64,000 nt of DNA, from contig NZ_PJIN01000002.1 in NCBI RefSeq assembly GCF_002929705.1, forward strand, positions 310,001 to 374,000, read 5' to 3'. Shown here piece after piece: positions 53,874-62,003 of the stretch. Under the pieces are notes generated by a model. That model saw nothing but the letters and a program-made list of their open reading frames with translations, ran no database searches and was not told the DNA's origin. This DNA comes from Arthrobacter sp. N199823. GTDB lineage: Bacteria > Actinomycetota > Actinomycetes > Actinomycetales > Micrococcaceae. Within the stretch, counting starts at the first letter, position 1, and the number at the start of each line of letters is the position of its first letter. The translations under genes were made by a program, and so were the position numbers.

Positions 53874-55103
53874 TTGGCTGGCACCAGTTACATTCCGTTG
53901 GGCCTCTTTGCCCGAGTACCGTTGGCCATGCTGACCATTGGTGTCTTGACCATGGTCACCCAAGTAAGTAATTCTTACGCCATTGGTGGTTTCGCCGCGG
54001 GGGCCATTGGGTTAGGAGCAGCCGTCGGTGCTCCGTTTGTGGGCTATTTGGCTGACAGGCTTGGACAGAAACGCGTGTTGTTGGTGGCCGCCATTGTCAA
54101 CACACTCCTGGTGGGAGCTGTGGTTCTGCTGGCCTATGCGCTGCTGCCGAGCGACGGGGCCCGGTTGGCCGACGGCGCCACGCTGGTGGTCTTGTTCGCA
54201 GCACTTCTAGCCGGAAGCACCTCACCACAGGTTGGCCCGCTCTCCCGCGTACGGTGGATGGCATTGAGTAAGAAGCTTCCCGCGAAGGAGCGGGGCCCGG
54301 CCGTGGACACCGCGCTGTCGCTTGAAGGCACCGCCGATGAAGTGACGTTTGTGCTGGGGCCTGCTCTGGTGGGCTTACTGGCATCGCTGCTGGCTCCGTG
54401 GCTTCCGTTGGTTTTGGCCGCAGTGATGACAGCCGTTCTGGTGAGTCTTTTTGCTCTCCACCCCACGGTGGAAGCGGTGGGACCCCGCATGGCGGCCAGC
54501 AGCACCGTGGGCAATGCCGGCTACGTGACCAAGGAGAAGCCCAGGTGGCTCCTGGTGGCGGTTCCTGTGCTGGGAATGCTCTTTATGGGTACCTTTTTTG
54601 GTTCGGCCCAGACAGCGTTGACGGCCTTTACGGGAGTTCACGGCTCGGTGGACCAGGCTGGCCTGATGTACGCCATCATGGGCTCTAGTTCCGCCGTGAC
54701 CGCGTTGTCTGTGGCCTATTGGCCGGAGAAATTTAGCTATGTGTGGCGCTGGGTACTGTCCGCCGGATTAATGGCTGCGGGTTCGGCAGCCTTCTTGCTA
54801 CCCACCTCTTTGGGACAAATGGCGTGGGTACTGCTGCTGGTAGGACTCTTTGTGGGGCCCGTGATGGTCTCGATCTTCAGCGTGGGCAGCAAGGTAGCCC
54901 CGCAGCAGTGGATGGGCACCGTCATGACAGCTCTGTCCAGCGGTATTGTCGCCGGAACAGCTTTGGGCTCGGCAGTGTCAGGTTCCCTGGCTCAAAGTGT
55001 GGGGTATTCTGCGGCGTTCGTTGTCCCGCTTGCCGCAGCGAGTTCCTTGTTTCTCCTTGGCCTGGTTTCTGCACTGGTGCTGGGGGGCCGTACGGCCAGC
55101 TAG
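53874..55103 (+). CDS. Major facilitator superfamily transporter (true start probably upstream)
   Basis: 409 residues from the first conventional codon, TTG 53874; twelve hydrophobic helices; loop 2-3 motif GYLADRLGQKRVLL is the MFS motif A. The frame stays open upstream to a TGA at about 53792, and the encoded extension (SSLENPSAPEPKGGRYSVLP) looks like a normal polar MFS N-terminus. There is no ATG, GTG or TTG in that extension, and TTG 53874 has no ribosome site, so initiation may use ATT 53805. Substrate unknown. Confidence 0.85.
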   Translation: MAGTSYIPLGLFARVPLAMLTIGVLTMVTQVSNSYAIGGFAAGAIGLGAAVGAPFVGYLADRLGQKRVLLVAAIVNTLLVGAVVLLAYALLPSDGARLADGATLVVLFAALLAGSTSPQVGPLSRVRWMALSKKLPAKERGPAVDTALSLEGTADEVTFVLGPALVGLLASLLAPWLPLVLAAVMTAVLVSLFALHPTVEAVGPRMAASSTVGNAGYVTKEKPRWLLVAVPVLGMLFMGTFFGSAQTALTAFTGVHGSVDQAGLMYAIMGSSSAVTALSVAYWPEKFSYVWRWVLSAGLMAAGSAAFLLPTSLGQMAWVLLLVGLFVGPVMVSIFSVGSKVAPQQWMGTVMTALSSGIVAGTALGSAVSGSLAQSVGYSAAFVVPLAAASSLFLLGLVSALVLGGRTAS

Positions 55104-55115
55104 CTTGCTAACCCG

Positions 55116-55946
55116 CTAAAGGGTGGGCCCATTCAGGAAGCTGAGCGCCGCATCCTTGAACTCGCGCGAGGTCACAGTGTTGTTGTGGGTTCGTCCTTCA
55201 ATGACCACTTGCTGCGCGTCGGGGCTTAGCTCGGCAAGCCGGTTCATGGTCCGAGCCCTCTCATCGAGGCTGCCAGCGACCAACAGAATGGGCATGCGCG
55301 GAACAGCATCCGTGGGGTCGAAAGGTTCCATTTTTACGGCTTGAATCAGCGCCAGCAAAGCAAAGATGTCATTGGACGGGATCAGCTGAGCCATATTCAA
55401 TAACCAGGCGGTTGACTCGTCGGCAATGAGTGTTCCATCGTTGAGGAAGTCCTGCGCGGCGCCGAGATCAAAATCTGCCAGCGGATCCTCTGGGTTGGGT
55501 CCTCCGAGAACCATTTTCCGCACGAGTTCGTGTTGGGTGGCACCAAACTCCCACGCTAGGCGTGCTCCCAGGGAGTAGCCGATCAAATCGACTCCGCTGG
55601 CGGGATCGCCCGCGCGCAGGGGGTGAATGCCTGTATCAATGAGTATCTGCAGTAGGTCGGCCCTGATCTTGCCTGGCGTGTAGGAGTCAAGATCATAGGG
55701 TGCGGCGCTGTGTCCGTGTCCGGGCAGGTCAACGCTGATGACCCTGCGTCCGGCCTGATTCAAGGCCTTGACCCAGCCAGTCTTGACCCAGTTCAGTTCA
55801 ACGGACGAAGCGAAGCCGTGAATCAGAAAGACCGGAGGCAGGGGAACAGGATCCGCGGCGTCGAAAACCACCACATGGAGTCCGGCTTGAGCGCCTTCAA
55901 TGCTGTGGGGAGACACCGGAGCGGCGTGCTTACCTGGGGAAGACAT
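55116..55946 (-). CDS. Alpha/beta hydrolase
   Basis: 276 residues. PVFLIHGFASSVELNW (oxyanion), VDLPGHGHSAAPYDLDSY, nucleophile elbow LIGYSLGARLAW, and a late EGRTHNNTV in the catalytic-His position. AAAGG precedes ATG. Only 12 bp separate its stop from the MFS stop (convergent). Substrate not evident. Confidence 0.88.
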   Translation of the reverse strand: MSSPGKHAAPVSPHSIEGAQAGLHVVVFDAADPVPLPPVFLIHGFASSVELNWVKTGWVKALNQAGRRVISVDLPGHGHSAAPYDLDSYTPGKIRADLLQILIDTGIHPLRAGDPASGVDLIGYSLGARLAWEFGATQHELVRKMVLGGPNPEDPLADFDLGAAQDFLNDGTLIADESTAWLLNMAQLIPSNDIFALLALIQAVKMEPFDPTDAVPRMPILLVAGSLDERARTMNRLAELSPDAQQVVIEGRTHNNTVTSREFKDAALSFLNGPTL

Positions 55947-56075
55947 GGGGCGAACCTTTCCCGCGGCGGGCAGTGCCGCCGTCGTAGCTCAACCATAGCG
56001 AAAACCACTGATGACTGTTGCACGGGCACGGCCGGACCGCGGGAGTGTTACCGATGGTCCATCACCGATGCAGGG

Positions 56076-57473
56076 CTACTGGCCCGCTGCCTGGCGCCGC
56101 TTCCGGAGCAAGGGAACGAGCCAGTTCAGGAGGGCAATCACGGCGATCAAACTGAAAGTGCTGATCAGTTGGCTGCGGCTGACGGGATCGCTGAAGCCCA
56201 CGACGAAGATGGCGAGCAGCAGTACCAGTCCGGCCAGGGTGAGGAAGGGGAAGCCGCGCATGCGCATCGGCAGGGCTGTGCCGTCCTTGTCGGCTCGGCG
56301 ACGCAGGATGAACTGGGACAACAGGGCCATGCCCCAGACCACCAGGCAAGTGGAACCCACCAGGTTCAGCAGAACCACCAGGACGGTATCGGGGTAGAAC
56401 AGTTCCCACACAACGGTGATAAAGCCGAATGCCACGGAAATGGTGACAGCTGCGACCGGCACCGAGCGTTTGTTGGTGCCGTTGAACAGCCGGGGAGCCT
56501 CGCGGCGTTCGGCTAGTGAGTAGATCATGCGCGAGGCGCCATACAGGTTGGCGTTCAGGGCTGAGAGCAAGGCTGCGACGGCGACCAGCGTGATGGCGGT
56601 GCCGGCCCACGGCAGCCCGGCGTAGTTCAGGACACCTGCGAACGGCGAACTCAGCGCATCGCTGGTCCACGGCAGCACGGCGGCGATGATGAAAATGGAG
56701 CCCACGTAAAACACCAAGATCCGCCAAACCACGGTCCGGACGGCGACGGTGACGCTGCGGGAGGGGTTGGCGGTTTCGGCGGCAGCGACAGCCACGATCT
56801 CAGTGCCGCCAAAGGCAAACGCCACAATAAATAGGGCCGAGGCAATGCCGGCCATGCCGGTGGGCGCGAAGCCGCCATTATTGAACAGATTCCCCAAGCC
56901 AGGAGATGTGGTGCCGGGGATCAAGCCCAGAAGCAGCGCCGCGCCAAATGCTAGGAACAGCACAATGGCTGCGACCTTGAGCAATGAGAACCAGAACTCA
57001 AATTCGCCATAGTTTTTTACGCTTGTCAGATTCACCGCAGTGAAGAGCACCATGAAGATCAACGTCAGCGCCCAGGCCGGAATTACCGGCCAGACGGTGA
57101 CGAGGAGGTGGGCGGCACCTAAGGCCTCGGCCGCGATCACCACGACGAGTTGCAGCCACCAAAGCCAGCCAACGGTGGACCCGGCAACCTTGCCCATGGC
57201 CTTCTCGGCGTACACCGAGAATGCGCCGGAATTGGGGTTGGCTGCAGCCATCTCACCCAGCGCCCACATGACCAGGATGATCAAGGTCCCGGCAACCAGA
57301 TAGGAGATCAGTACCGCAGGTCCGGCCTTCATGATGCCCTCGCCCGAGCCCAGGAAGAGTCCTGCGCCAATGGCGGATCCCAGCCCCATCATGGTCAGCT
57401 GACGCTGCTTGAGTGAGGTGCCTAAGCCAGGTTTGGCGGGCGCAGCCTCTGTAGGGGCAAATTGTTGGGTCAT
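56076..57473 (-). CDS. Amino-acid permease (APC superfamily, AAT/GABA-permease-like)
   Basis: 465 residues, twelve helices. The N-terminal LKQRQLTMMGLGSAIGAGLFLGSG is the unwound substrate-binding helix 1 region; AFAFGGTEIVAVAAAET is helix 6. Proton-coupled uptake of a neutral or cationic amino acid is likely. A GGCCAC-GT-GTGGCC palindrome lies 29 nt upstream of ATG. Confidence 0.9.
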   Translation of the reverse strand: MTQQFAPTEAAPAKPGLGTSLKQRQLTMMGLGSAIGAGLFLGSGEGIMKAGPAVLISYLVAGTLIILVMWALGEMAAANPNSGAFSVYAEKAMGKVAGSTVGWLWWLQLVVVIAAEALGAAHLLVTVWPVIPAWALTLIFMVLFTAVNLTSVKNYGEFEFWFSLLKVAAIVLFLAFGAALLLGLIPGTTSPGLGNLFNNGGFAPTGMAGIASALFIVAFAFGGTEIVAVAAAETANPSRSVTVAVRTVVWRILVFYVGSIFIIAAVLPWTSDALSSPFAGVLNYAGLPWAGTAITLVAVAALLSALNANLYGASRMIYSLAERREAPRLFNGTNKRSVPVAAVTISVAFGFITVVWELFYPDTVLVVLLNLVGSTCLVVWGMALLSQFILRRRADKDGTALPMRMRGFPFLTLAGLVLLLAIFVVGFSDPVSRSQLISTFSLIAVIALLNWLVPLLRKRRQAAGQ

Positions 57474-57501
57474 GAAAGGGATGGCCTTCGTTAGTGGAAC
57501 C

Positions 57502-57515
57502 GGCCACGTGTGGCC
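57502..57515. promoter_or_regulatory. Palindrome in the leader of the amino-acid permease
   Basis: GGCCAC-GT-GTGGCC, a perfect 6-2-6 palindrome 29 nt upstream of the permease ATG. A possible repressor site. Confidence 0.4.
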
Positions 57516-57590
57516 TTAATGGGGGAAATATGATTCCTGTCAAGAATTATCCATCAAGTGGTTACAGAGCCAAAGTCGGCGTCCAATCGC

Positions 57591-57618
57591 TCTGTGCTCT
57601 GTGCTCTGTGCTCTGTGC
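57591..57618. repeat. Heptanucleotide tandem repeat (TCTGTGC x4)
   Basis: Four exact copies of TCTGTGC followed by a degenerate TCCGTCC. About 120 bp upstream of the permease start, so copy-number change would alter promoter spacing rather than a reading frame. Confidence 0.85.
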
Positions 57619-57698
57619 TCCGTCCTGGGCTCTGCTATGTCGGGCCAGACACCGACTTATGTGCCGAATCGGTTCCGCGGCGGTGCTCTCTCCTAATT

Positions 57699-57760
57699 CG
57701 GGGGTAGTTATCGCTTTCGGATGCCCGTGGGCCGGCATCCCAAAGCGATAACTACCCCCG
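57699..57760. repeat. 62-bp long inverted repeat A
   Basis: Arms 57699-57725 and 57734-57760 (27 nt each) pair with one mismatch (57718 against 57741); loop CGTGGGCC. The arm begins CGGGGGTAGTTATCGCTTTC. It stands between divergent genes, so it cannot be a terminator for either. Confidence 0.9.
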
Positions 57761-57817
57761 GAGGGTTCCGCCGGAATTGAAACAGCAGATAAGGGGGGTG
57801 TGGCGCGCCGTGACGAA

Positions 57818-57876
57818 TCCAAACTGCAGATAAAGGGGGTCACGGGCCGGATCACCCCCTTTATCTGCAGTTTGGA
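57818..57876. repeat. 59-bp long inverted repeat B
   Basis: Arms 57818-57840 and 57854-57876 (23 nt each) are perfectly complementary; loop 13 nt. The arm includes CTGCAGATAAAGGGGGT. A degenerate direct copy (AGCAGATAAGGGGGGT) lies at about 57783-57798. Confidence 0.9.
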
Positions 57877-57990
57877 ATCGGGACTGAGGCTGCACAGGCC
57901 AGGTTCGGTCCGTCTGCCCGGATTCTGGACGCAAAGACCAGGCCAGGCCACTGGATGTCAACGTCAGCGGCATAATCCGAGCAGCCGGAT

Positions 57991-58020
57991 TTGTTTCAAG
58001 GCTCTGTGGCGTCGTAGAAT
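57991..58020 (+). promoter_or_regulatory. Promoter of the nrtR-nadABC operon
   Basis: TTGTTT (57991-57996), 18-bp spacer, TAGAAT (58015-58020). Transcription would begin near 58027, within the operator palindrome. Confidence 0.6.
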
Positions 58021-58022
58021 CA

Positions 58023-58045
58023 GTTGTAGTCAAAATGACTCTAAC
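58023..58045. promoter_or_regulatory. Candidate NrtR operator
   Basis: Palindrome GTTnnAGTCA (58023-58032), AAA, TGACTnnAAC (58036-58045): eight complementary positions in each half. It covers the expected transcription start of an operon whose first gene encodes an NrtR-type regulator, so autoregulation is likely. The link to NrtR is inference. Confidence 0.65.
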
Positions 58046-58078
58046 TGAGCTTCGTAACAAGAAAGCGGGGTGCTGGGC

Positions 58079-58819
58079 ATGGAACGAACCCAATTCGTGG
58101 CAGCTGCAAACGTCAGCGAACGCCTGGCGCAGCCACCTGCCCTAGCCATTTCCACCGTCATCTTCGCCCTTCGGCCCAGTGCTGAAAGCGGCCGCCCCAC
58201 ACTGTGGCTGCCCCTGGTTCGACGCATTCGTGAACCGTTCAAGGACTTGTGGGCGCTCCCCGGTGGGCCCCTGACGCAGGCCGATTCCCTGCAAGATGCC
58301 GCGGCCCGCAATCTACAAGACACCACGGGTCTGGCGCCCAACTACCTTGAACAGCTGTACGCCTTTGGCGGTCTGCACCGCTCACCGAGCCAGCGGGTGG
58401 TCTCGATTGTGTATTGGGCGCTGGTGCAATCAACGCAGGCGGAGCTGGCACAGGAGTCCGAGAACGTGAAGTGGTTCCGAGCCGACAGGCTGGGGGAGCT
58501 GGCGTTTGATCACAATGAGATTGTCGATTACGCCCTCTGGCGGCTGCGGAACAAGATGGAATACGGCACCATTGCCTACCATTTACTCGGTGAAAAATTC
58601 ACTCTGGCGCAGGTGCGCGAAGTCTATGAAGCCGTTCTGGACCGCACTGTTGACCCGGCCAACTTCCGCCGCCAGCTCAAGCAAACGGCCTACATTGAGC
58701 CCACCGATCAGTTTCTGCAAGGTGGCAAACACCGTCCGCCGCGCCTGTACCGCTATACCGGAATCGACAGCGTCACCAGTGGCACCGGGCCTGCGCAACA
58801 TCCCCCGTCCCGTCTGTAA
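58079..58819 (+). CDS. nrtR: NrtR-type Nudix-fold transcriptional regulator of NAD synthesis
   Basis: 246 residues. N-terminal Nudix fold (ISTVIFALR...WALPGGPLTQADS...) and C-terminal winged helix (HLLGEKFTLAQVREVYEAVL, NFRRQLKQTAYIEPTDQF), the NrtR layout. The Nudix box is degenerate: after GG the positions normally REx2EE read RNLQDT, so metal-dependent hydrolysis is probably lost and ADP-ribose is only sensed. It heads the nadABC operon. ATG 58079 is preferred over GTG 58070. Confidence 0.88.
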   Translation: MERTQFVAAANVSERLAQPPALAISTVIFALRPSAESGRPTLWLPLVRRIREPFKDLWALPGGPLTQADSLQDAAARNLQDTTGLAPNYLEQLYAFGGLHRSPSQRVVSIVYWALVQSTQAELAQESENVKWFRADRLGELAFDHNEIVDYALWRLRNKMEYGTIAYHLLGEKFTLAQVREVYEAVLDRTVDPANFRRQLKQTAYIEPTDQFLQGGKHRPPRLYRYTGIDSVTSGTGPAQHPPSRL

Positions 58820-58878
58820 CCGCCCCCACTCACAATTGCCTCCCCCTCTCTTTTTGCCTCACACTCTTGGAGTAAGCC

Positions 58879-60243
58879 ATGTCATCCGTGAACACCACCC
58901 TTCAGCTCATCAGCCGCGAACAGGCCGAGGCGGCCCAACGTGACGCTCAATATCCGGCCCAGCAGCTCGGCTTGCCGGGCCGCGCCCAGGAAAGCTGCGA
59001 CGACGATCTGGCCAAAGGCCCGTGGGAATTCGACCTGGCCGAAGCTCTTGCCGGCACCCCTGGCTACGGCCCCGGCGCCTCCAATGAGGACAAGGCTCCG
59101 GCCGCCACCCCGGTGCAGGGCCAGCTGCCGCAAGAGTACAAGGACGCCTCCGACGCCGATCTTGAGGCCCGCATACTCGCCGCTAAGGCGCAACTTGGGG
59201 AACGCGTCGTCGTGCTGGGGCATTTCTATCAGCGCGATGAAGTGGTGAAATTTGCCGACTTTGTGGGGGATTCCTTCCAACTCGCCAACGCCGCCAAGAC
59301 TCGCACTGAGGCCGAGGCAATTGTCTTCTGCGGTGTGCACTTCATGGCTGAGACGGCTGACATGCTCTCCGGCTCACATCAGAGCGTTATTTTGCCGAAC
59401 CTTGCGGCGGGCTGCTCCATGGCAGACATGGCCGATCTGCCGTCCGTTGAAGCGTGTTGGGCCGAGTTGGAGACGCTCTACGGCACCGAGCCCGATGCTG
59501 ATGGCCGGGTTCCGGTCATTCCCGTCACCTACATGAACTCTTCGGCAGCGCTGAAGGCGTTCTGCGGTGAGCACGGTGGGATTGTGTGCACGTCCTCGAA
59601 TGCCTCGACGGTGCTGGAGTGGGCGTTTGAGCGCGGCCAACGGGTGCTGTTCTTCCCCGATCAGCACCTGGGCCGCAACACGGCCAAGGCCATGGGCGTG
59701 CCGCTGGTGGAAATGCCGCTCTGGAATCCGCGCCTGCCGCTGGGCGGGAACAGTGCCGAGATCATGGACAACGCCAAGGTGGTGCTGTGGCAAGGTTTCT
59801 GCTCGGTGCACAAGCGTTTCACTGTCAAGCAGATTGATCAGGCCCGCGTGGACTTCCCGGGCGTGCGCGTGATCGTCCACCCGGAATGTCCCATGGAGGT
59901 GGTGGATGCGGCCGATGAAGCCGGCTCCACCGACTACATCCTCAAGGCCATCCAAGCTGCCCCGGACGGGACAACGTTCGCCATCGGCACGGAGATCAAC
60001 ATGGTCAACCGGCTCGCGGCGCAGTACCCGCAGCACACCATTTTCTGTCTTGATCCGGTCATCTGCCCGTGCTCCACCATGTACCGGATCCATCCCGGTT
60101 ACCTGGCTTGGGTCCTTGAAGGGCTGCTGGCCGGCGAGGTCCGCAACCAGATCACCGTCCCGGAGGCCACCGCCGTCAACGCCCGCATTGCGCTGGAACG
60201 GATGCTCGCTGCGAAGCCCCAACCCAAGACCGCACGCGCATGA
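58879..60243 (+). CDS. nadA: Quinolinate synthase
   Basis: 454 residues; a 4Fe-4S enzyme joining iminoaspartate and dihydroxyacetone phosphate. VVLGHFYQRDEVVKFADFVGDS, FCGVHFMAETADML, LAAGCSMADMADL, HPECPMEV and VICPCSTMYRI show the substrate sites and cysteine ligands. The first 90 residues are an actinobacterial-type extension. Overlaps nadB (ATGA). Confidence 0.97.
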   Translation: MSSVNTTLQLISREQAEAAQRDAQYPAQQLGLPGRAQESCDDDLAKGPWEFDLAEALAGTPGYGPGASNEDKAPAATPVQGQLPQEYKDASDADLEARILAAKAQLGERVVVLGHFYQRDEVVKFADFVGDSFQLANAAKTRTEAEAIVFCGVHFMAETADMLSGSHQSVILPNLAAGCSMADMADLPSVEACWAELETLYGTEPDADGRVPVIPVTYMNSSAALKAFCGEHGGIVCTSSNASTVLEWAFERGQRVLFFPDQHLGRNTAKAMGVPLVEMPLWNPRLPLGGNSAEIMDNAKVVLWQGFCSVHKRFTVKQIDQARVDFPGVRVIVHPECPMEVVDAADEAGSTDYILKAIQAAPDGTTFAIGTEINMVNRLAAQYPQHTIFCLDPVICPCSTMYRIHPGYLAWVLEGLLAGEVRNQITVPEATAVNARIALERMLAAKPQPKTARA

Positions 60244-62003
60244 GCAACTCGCATCTGGTGGTTGTGGGCAGCGGTATTGCCGGGCTTTACGGTGCGTTGC
60301 TGGCCGCCGAGGCAGGGTCGCGGGTAACGCTGCTGACCAAAGGATCGCTGGCGCAAAGCAACACTCATCAGGCGCAAGGCGGCATTTGTGCCGTGCTCGC
60401 TGAGGGTGAGGCTGCTCCCGGAGATTCAGTGGAGGCGCACATTGCCGACACCCTCAAGGCCGGAGCCGGACAGTGCGATCCCGAGGCCGTGCGCATCCTG
60501 TGCACCGAGGCCGCCGCCGACATCGCGGCCCTGGAACGTTTCGGCGTGCGCTTTGACCGCGACGCTACGGGACGCCGTTCGCTGGGTTTGGAGGGAGCTC
60601 ATTCGGCTGCTCGGATCCTGCACGCTGGCGGGGACGCCACGGGAGCAGCCATCGCCGATGGGCTGATCGCCGCCATCCGGGAGCAGGCCGCGCTGGGCCT
60701 CATCACGCTGTTGGAGAATTGCTTCGCCACCGAGCTGCTAACCGCTCCCACTGACGCGCACGACGGCGGGACCCCGCCTCAGGCTGTCATCGCCGGCATC
60801 GCTTACCTTGACGCTCAAGACGCACGCCAGACCTTGGGCGCCGACGCGATTCTGCTCGCCACCGGTGGTGCCGGGCAGCTTTTTGAATTCACCACCAATC
60901 CGCACGTTGCCACGGGCGACGGCGTGGCCCTTGCATGGCGCGCAGGCGCAGTGCTGGCCGATCTTGAATACTTCCAGTTCCACCCCACAGCACTCGCAAT
61001 TGGCGAGAACTTCCTGATTTCCGAGGCCGTGCGCGGCGCCGGAGCCGTACTGCGCGACATTAACGGCGAGGCGTTCATGACCCGCTACCACCCGGAAGGT
61101 GATCTCGCCCCGCGTGATGTTGTCTCGCGCAGCATTGCCGCTCATCTAGCAACTCTTGCGGAAAACGCCCGGTCCGCAGGCGAAACCGAAGGTCCTGCGC
61201 ACGTCTTCCTCGATGCGAGCGGCATTGAGGAGGCCAACGGTTCCGGTTATCTGGCCCGCAGGTTCCCCACGATCGACGCCGCCACCGCCAGTCTTGGCTT
61301 CGACTGGCGTCACGACTGGCTCCCCGTGGCTCCCGCAGCGCACTACTGGATGGGAGGTGTGGTCACCGATCTGCTCGGCCGCACCACTATCCCTGGGCTC
61401 TACGCTGCCGGAGAGGTAGCCTGCACTGGCGTTCACGGCGCCAACCGACTCGCCTCCAACTCGCTGCTGGAGGGGCTCGTGTTCAGCCGCCGCGCCGTCG
61501 CTACCTTCACCTCCTCGGCTAATGGGGCCACGACCGGCCAGCAGTCACACCCAGCCAGACAGTCTTGGTCAGCCACGTCCGACGGCGCCACAGCCCTCGA
61601 AGGAATCCGGAACCATCCTGCCGGGCTGGGCCGCGAGACGCTGCGCCACCTGATGGGACAGCACGCTGCGGTAGTGCGCGACGCTTCTGGATTGCAGCAG
61701 GCCGAAACCGCCCTGCAGGCCAGATCGGCGCACGAGCAAGGCGCTGTAAGGGGGCGAGGCTCTGCACATGAACAAGCATCTGCGCGCCAGCAGCTAGAGG
61801 ACCAGAACGTCCAGCTTGTGGCAGGACTCCTGATCCGCGCAGCGTTGGCCAGGGAGAACTCCGTGGGTGCGCATTACCGCAGCGACTTCCCGCAGAGCCC
61901 TGGACTATCAGCCCCAAACTCGTTCCGAGAGTCCAACTACTGGATCAACCCGGACGCCCACTTGACCACCATCGAACCCCAGCGTGAAAGCGAAACAGTA
62001 TGA
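60240..62003 (+). CDS. nadB: L-aspartate oxidase
   Basis: 587 residues, FAD flavoprotein of the succinate dehydrogenase/fumarate reductase family. VVGSGIAGLYGALLA binds FAD; THQAQGGICAVLAEG, FQFHPTAL and GEVACTGVHGANRLASNSLLE are typical. Produces iminoaspartate for NadA. The C-terminal third has Gln/Ala/Ser-rich inserts (around residues 425-440 and 490-520), so it is longer than the E. coli enzyme. Overlaps nadC (ATGA). Confidence 0.97.
   Translation: MSNSHLVVVGSGIAGLYGALLAAEAGSRVTLLTKGSLAQSNTHQAQGGICAVLAEGEAAPGDSVEAHIADTLKAGAGQCDPEAVRILCTEAAADIAALERFGVRFDRDATGRRSLGLEGAHSAARILHAGGDATGAAIADGLIAAIREQAALGLITLLENCFATELLTAPTDAHDGGTPPQAVIAGIAYLDAQDARQTLGADAILLATGGAGQLFEFTTNPHVATGDGVALAWRAGAVLADLEYFQFHPTALAIGENFLISEAVRGAGAVLRDINGEAFMTRYHPEGDLAPRDVVSRSIAAHLATLAENARSAGETEGPAHVFLDASGIEEANGSGYLARRFPTIDAATASLGFDWRHDWLPVAPAAHYWMGGVVTDLLGRTTIPGLYAAGEVACTGVHGANRLASNSLLEGLVFSRRAVATFTSSANGATTGQQSHPARQSWSATSDGATALEGIRNHPAGLGRETLRHLMGQHAAVVRDASGLQQAETALQARSAHEQGAVRGRGSAHEQASARQQLEDQNVQLVAGLLIRAALARENSVGAHYRSDFPQSPGLSAPNSFRESNYWINPDAHLTTIEPQRESETV

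Larger units (their letters stand above)
57474..58078. other. 605-bp divergent intergenic region with no gene
   Basis: It holds, in order: the palindrome at 57502-57515, a four-copy heptamer array (57591-57618), two large inverted repeats (57699-57760, 57818-57876), a degenerate extra copy of one arm (about 57779-57798), then the nrtR promoter and operator. Short open frames here have no coding character. Confidence 0.75.

Noticed and set aside
59374-60222. 282-codon frame antisense to nadA
   Set aside because: Shadow of a certain gene with no family resemblance.
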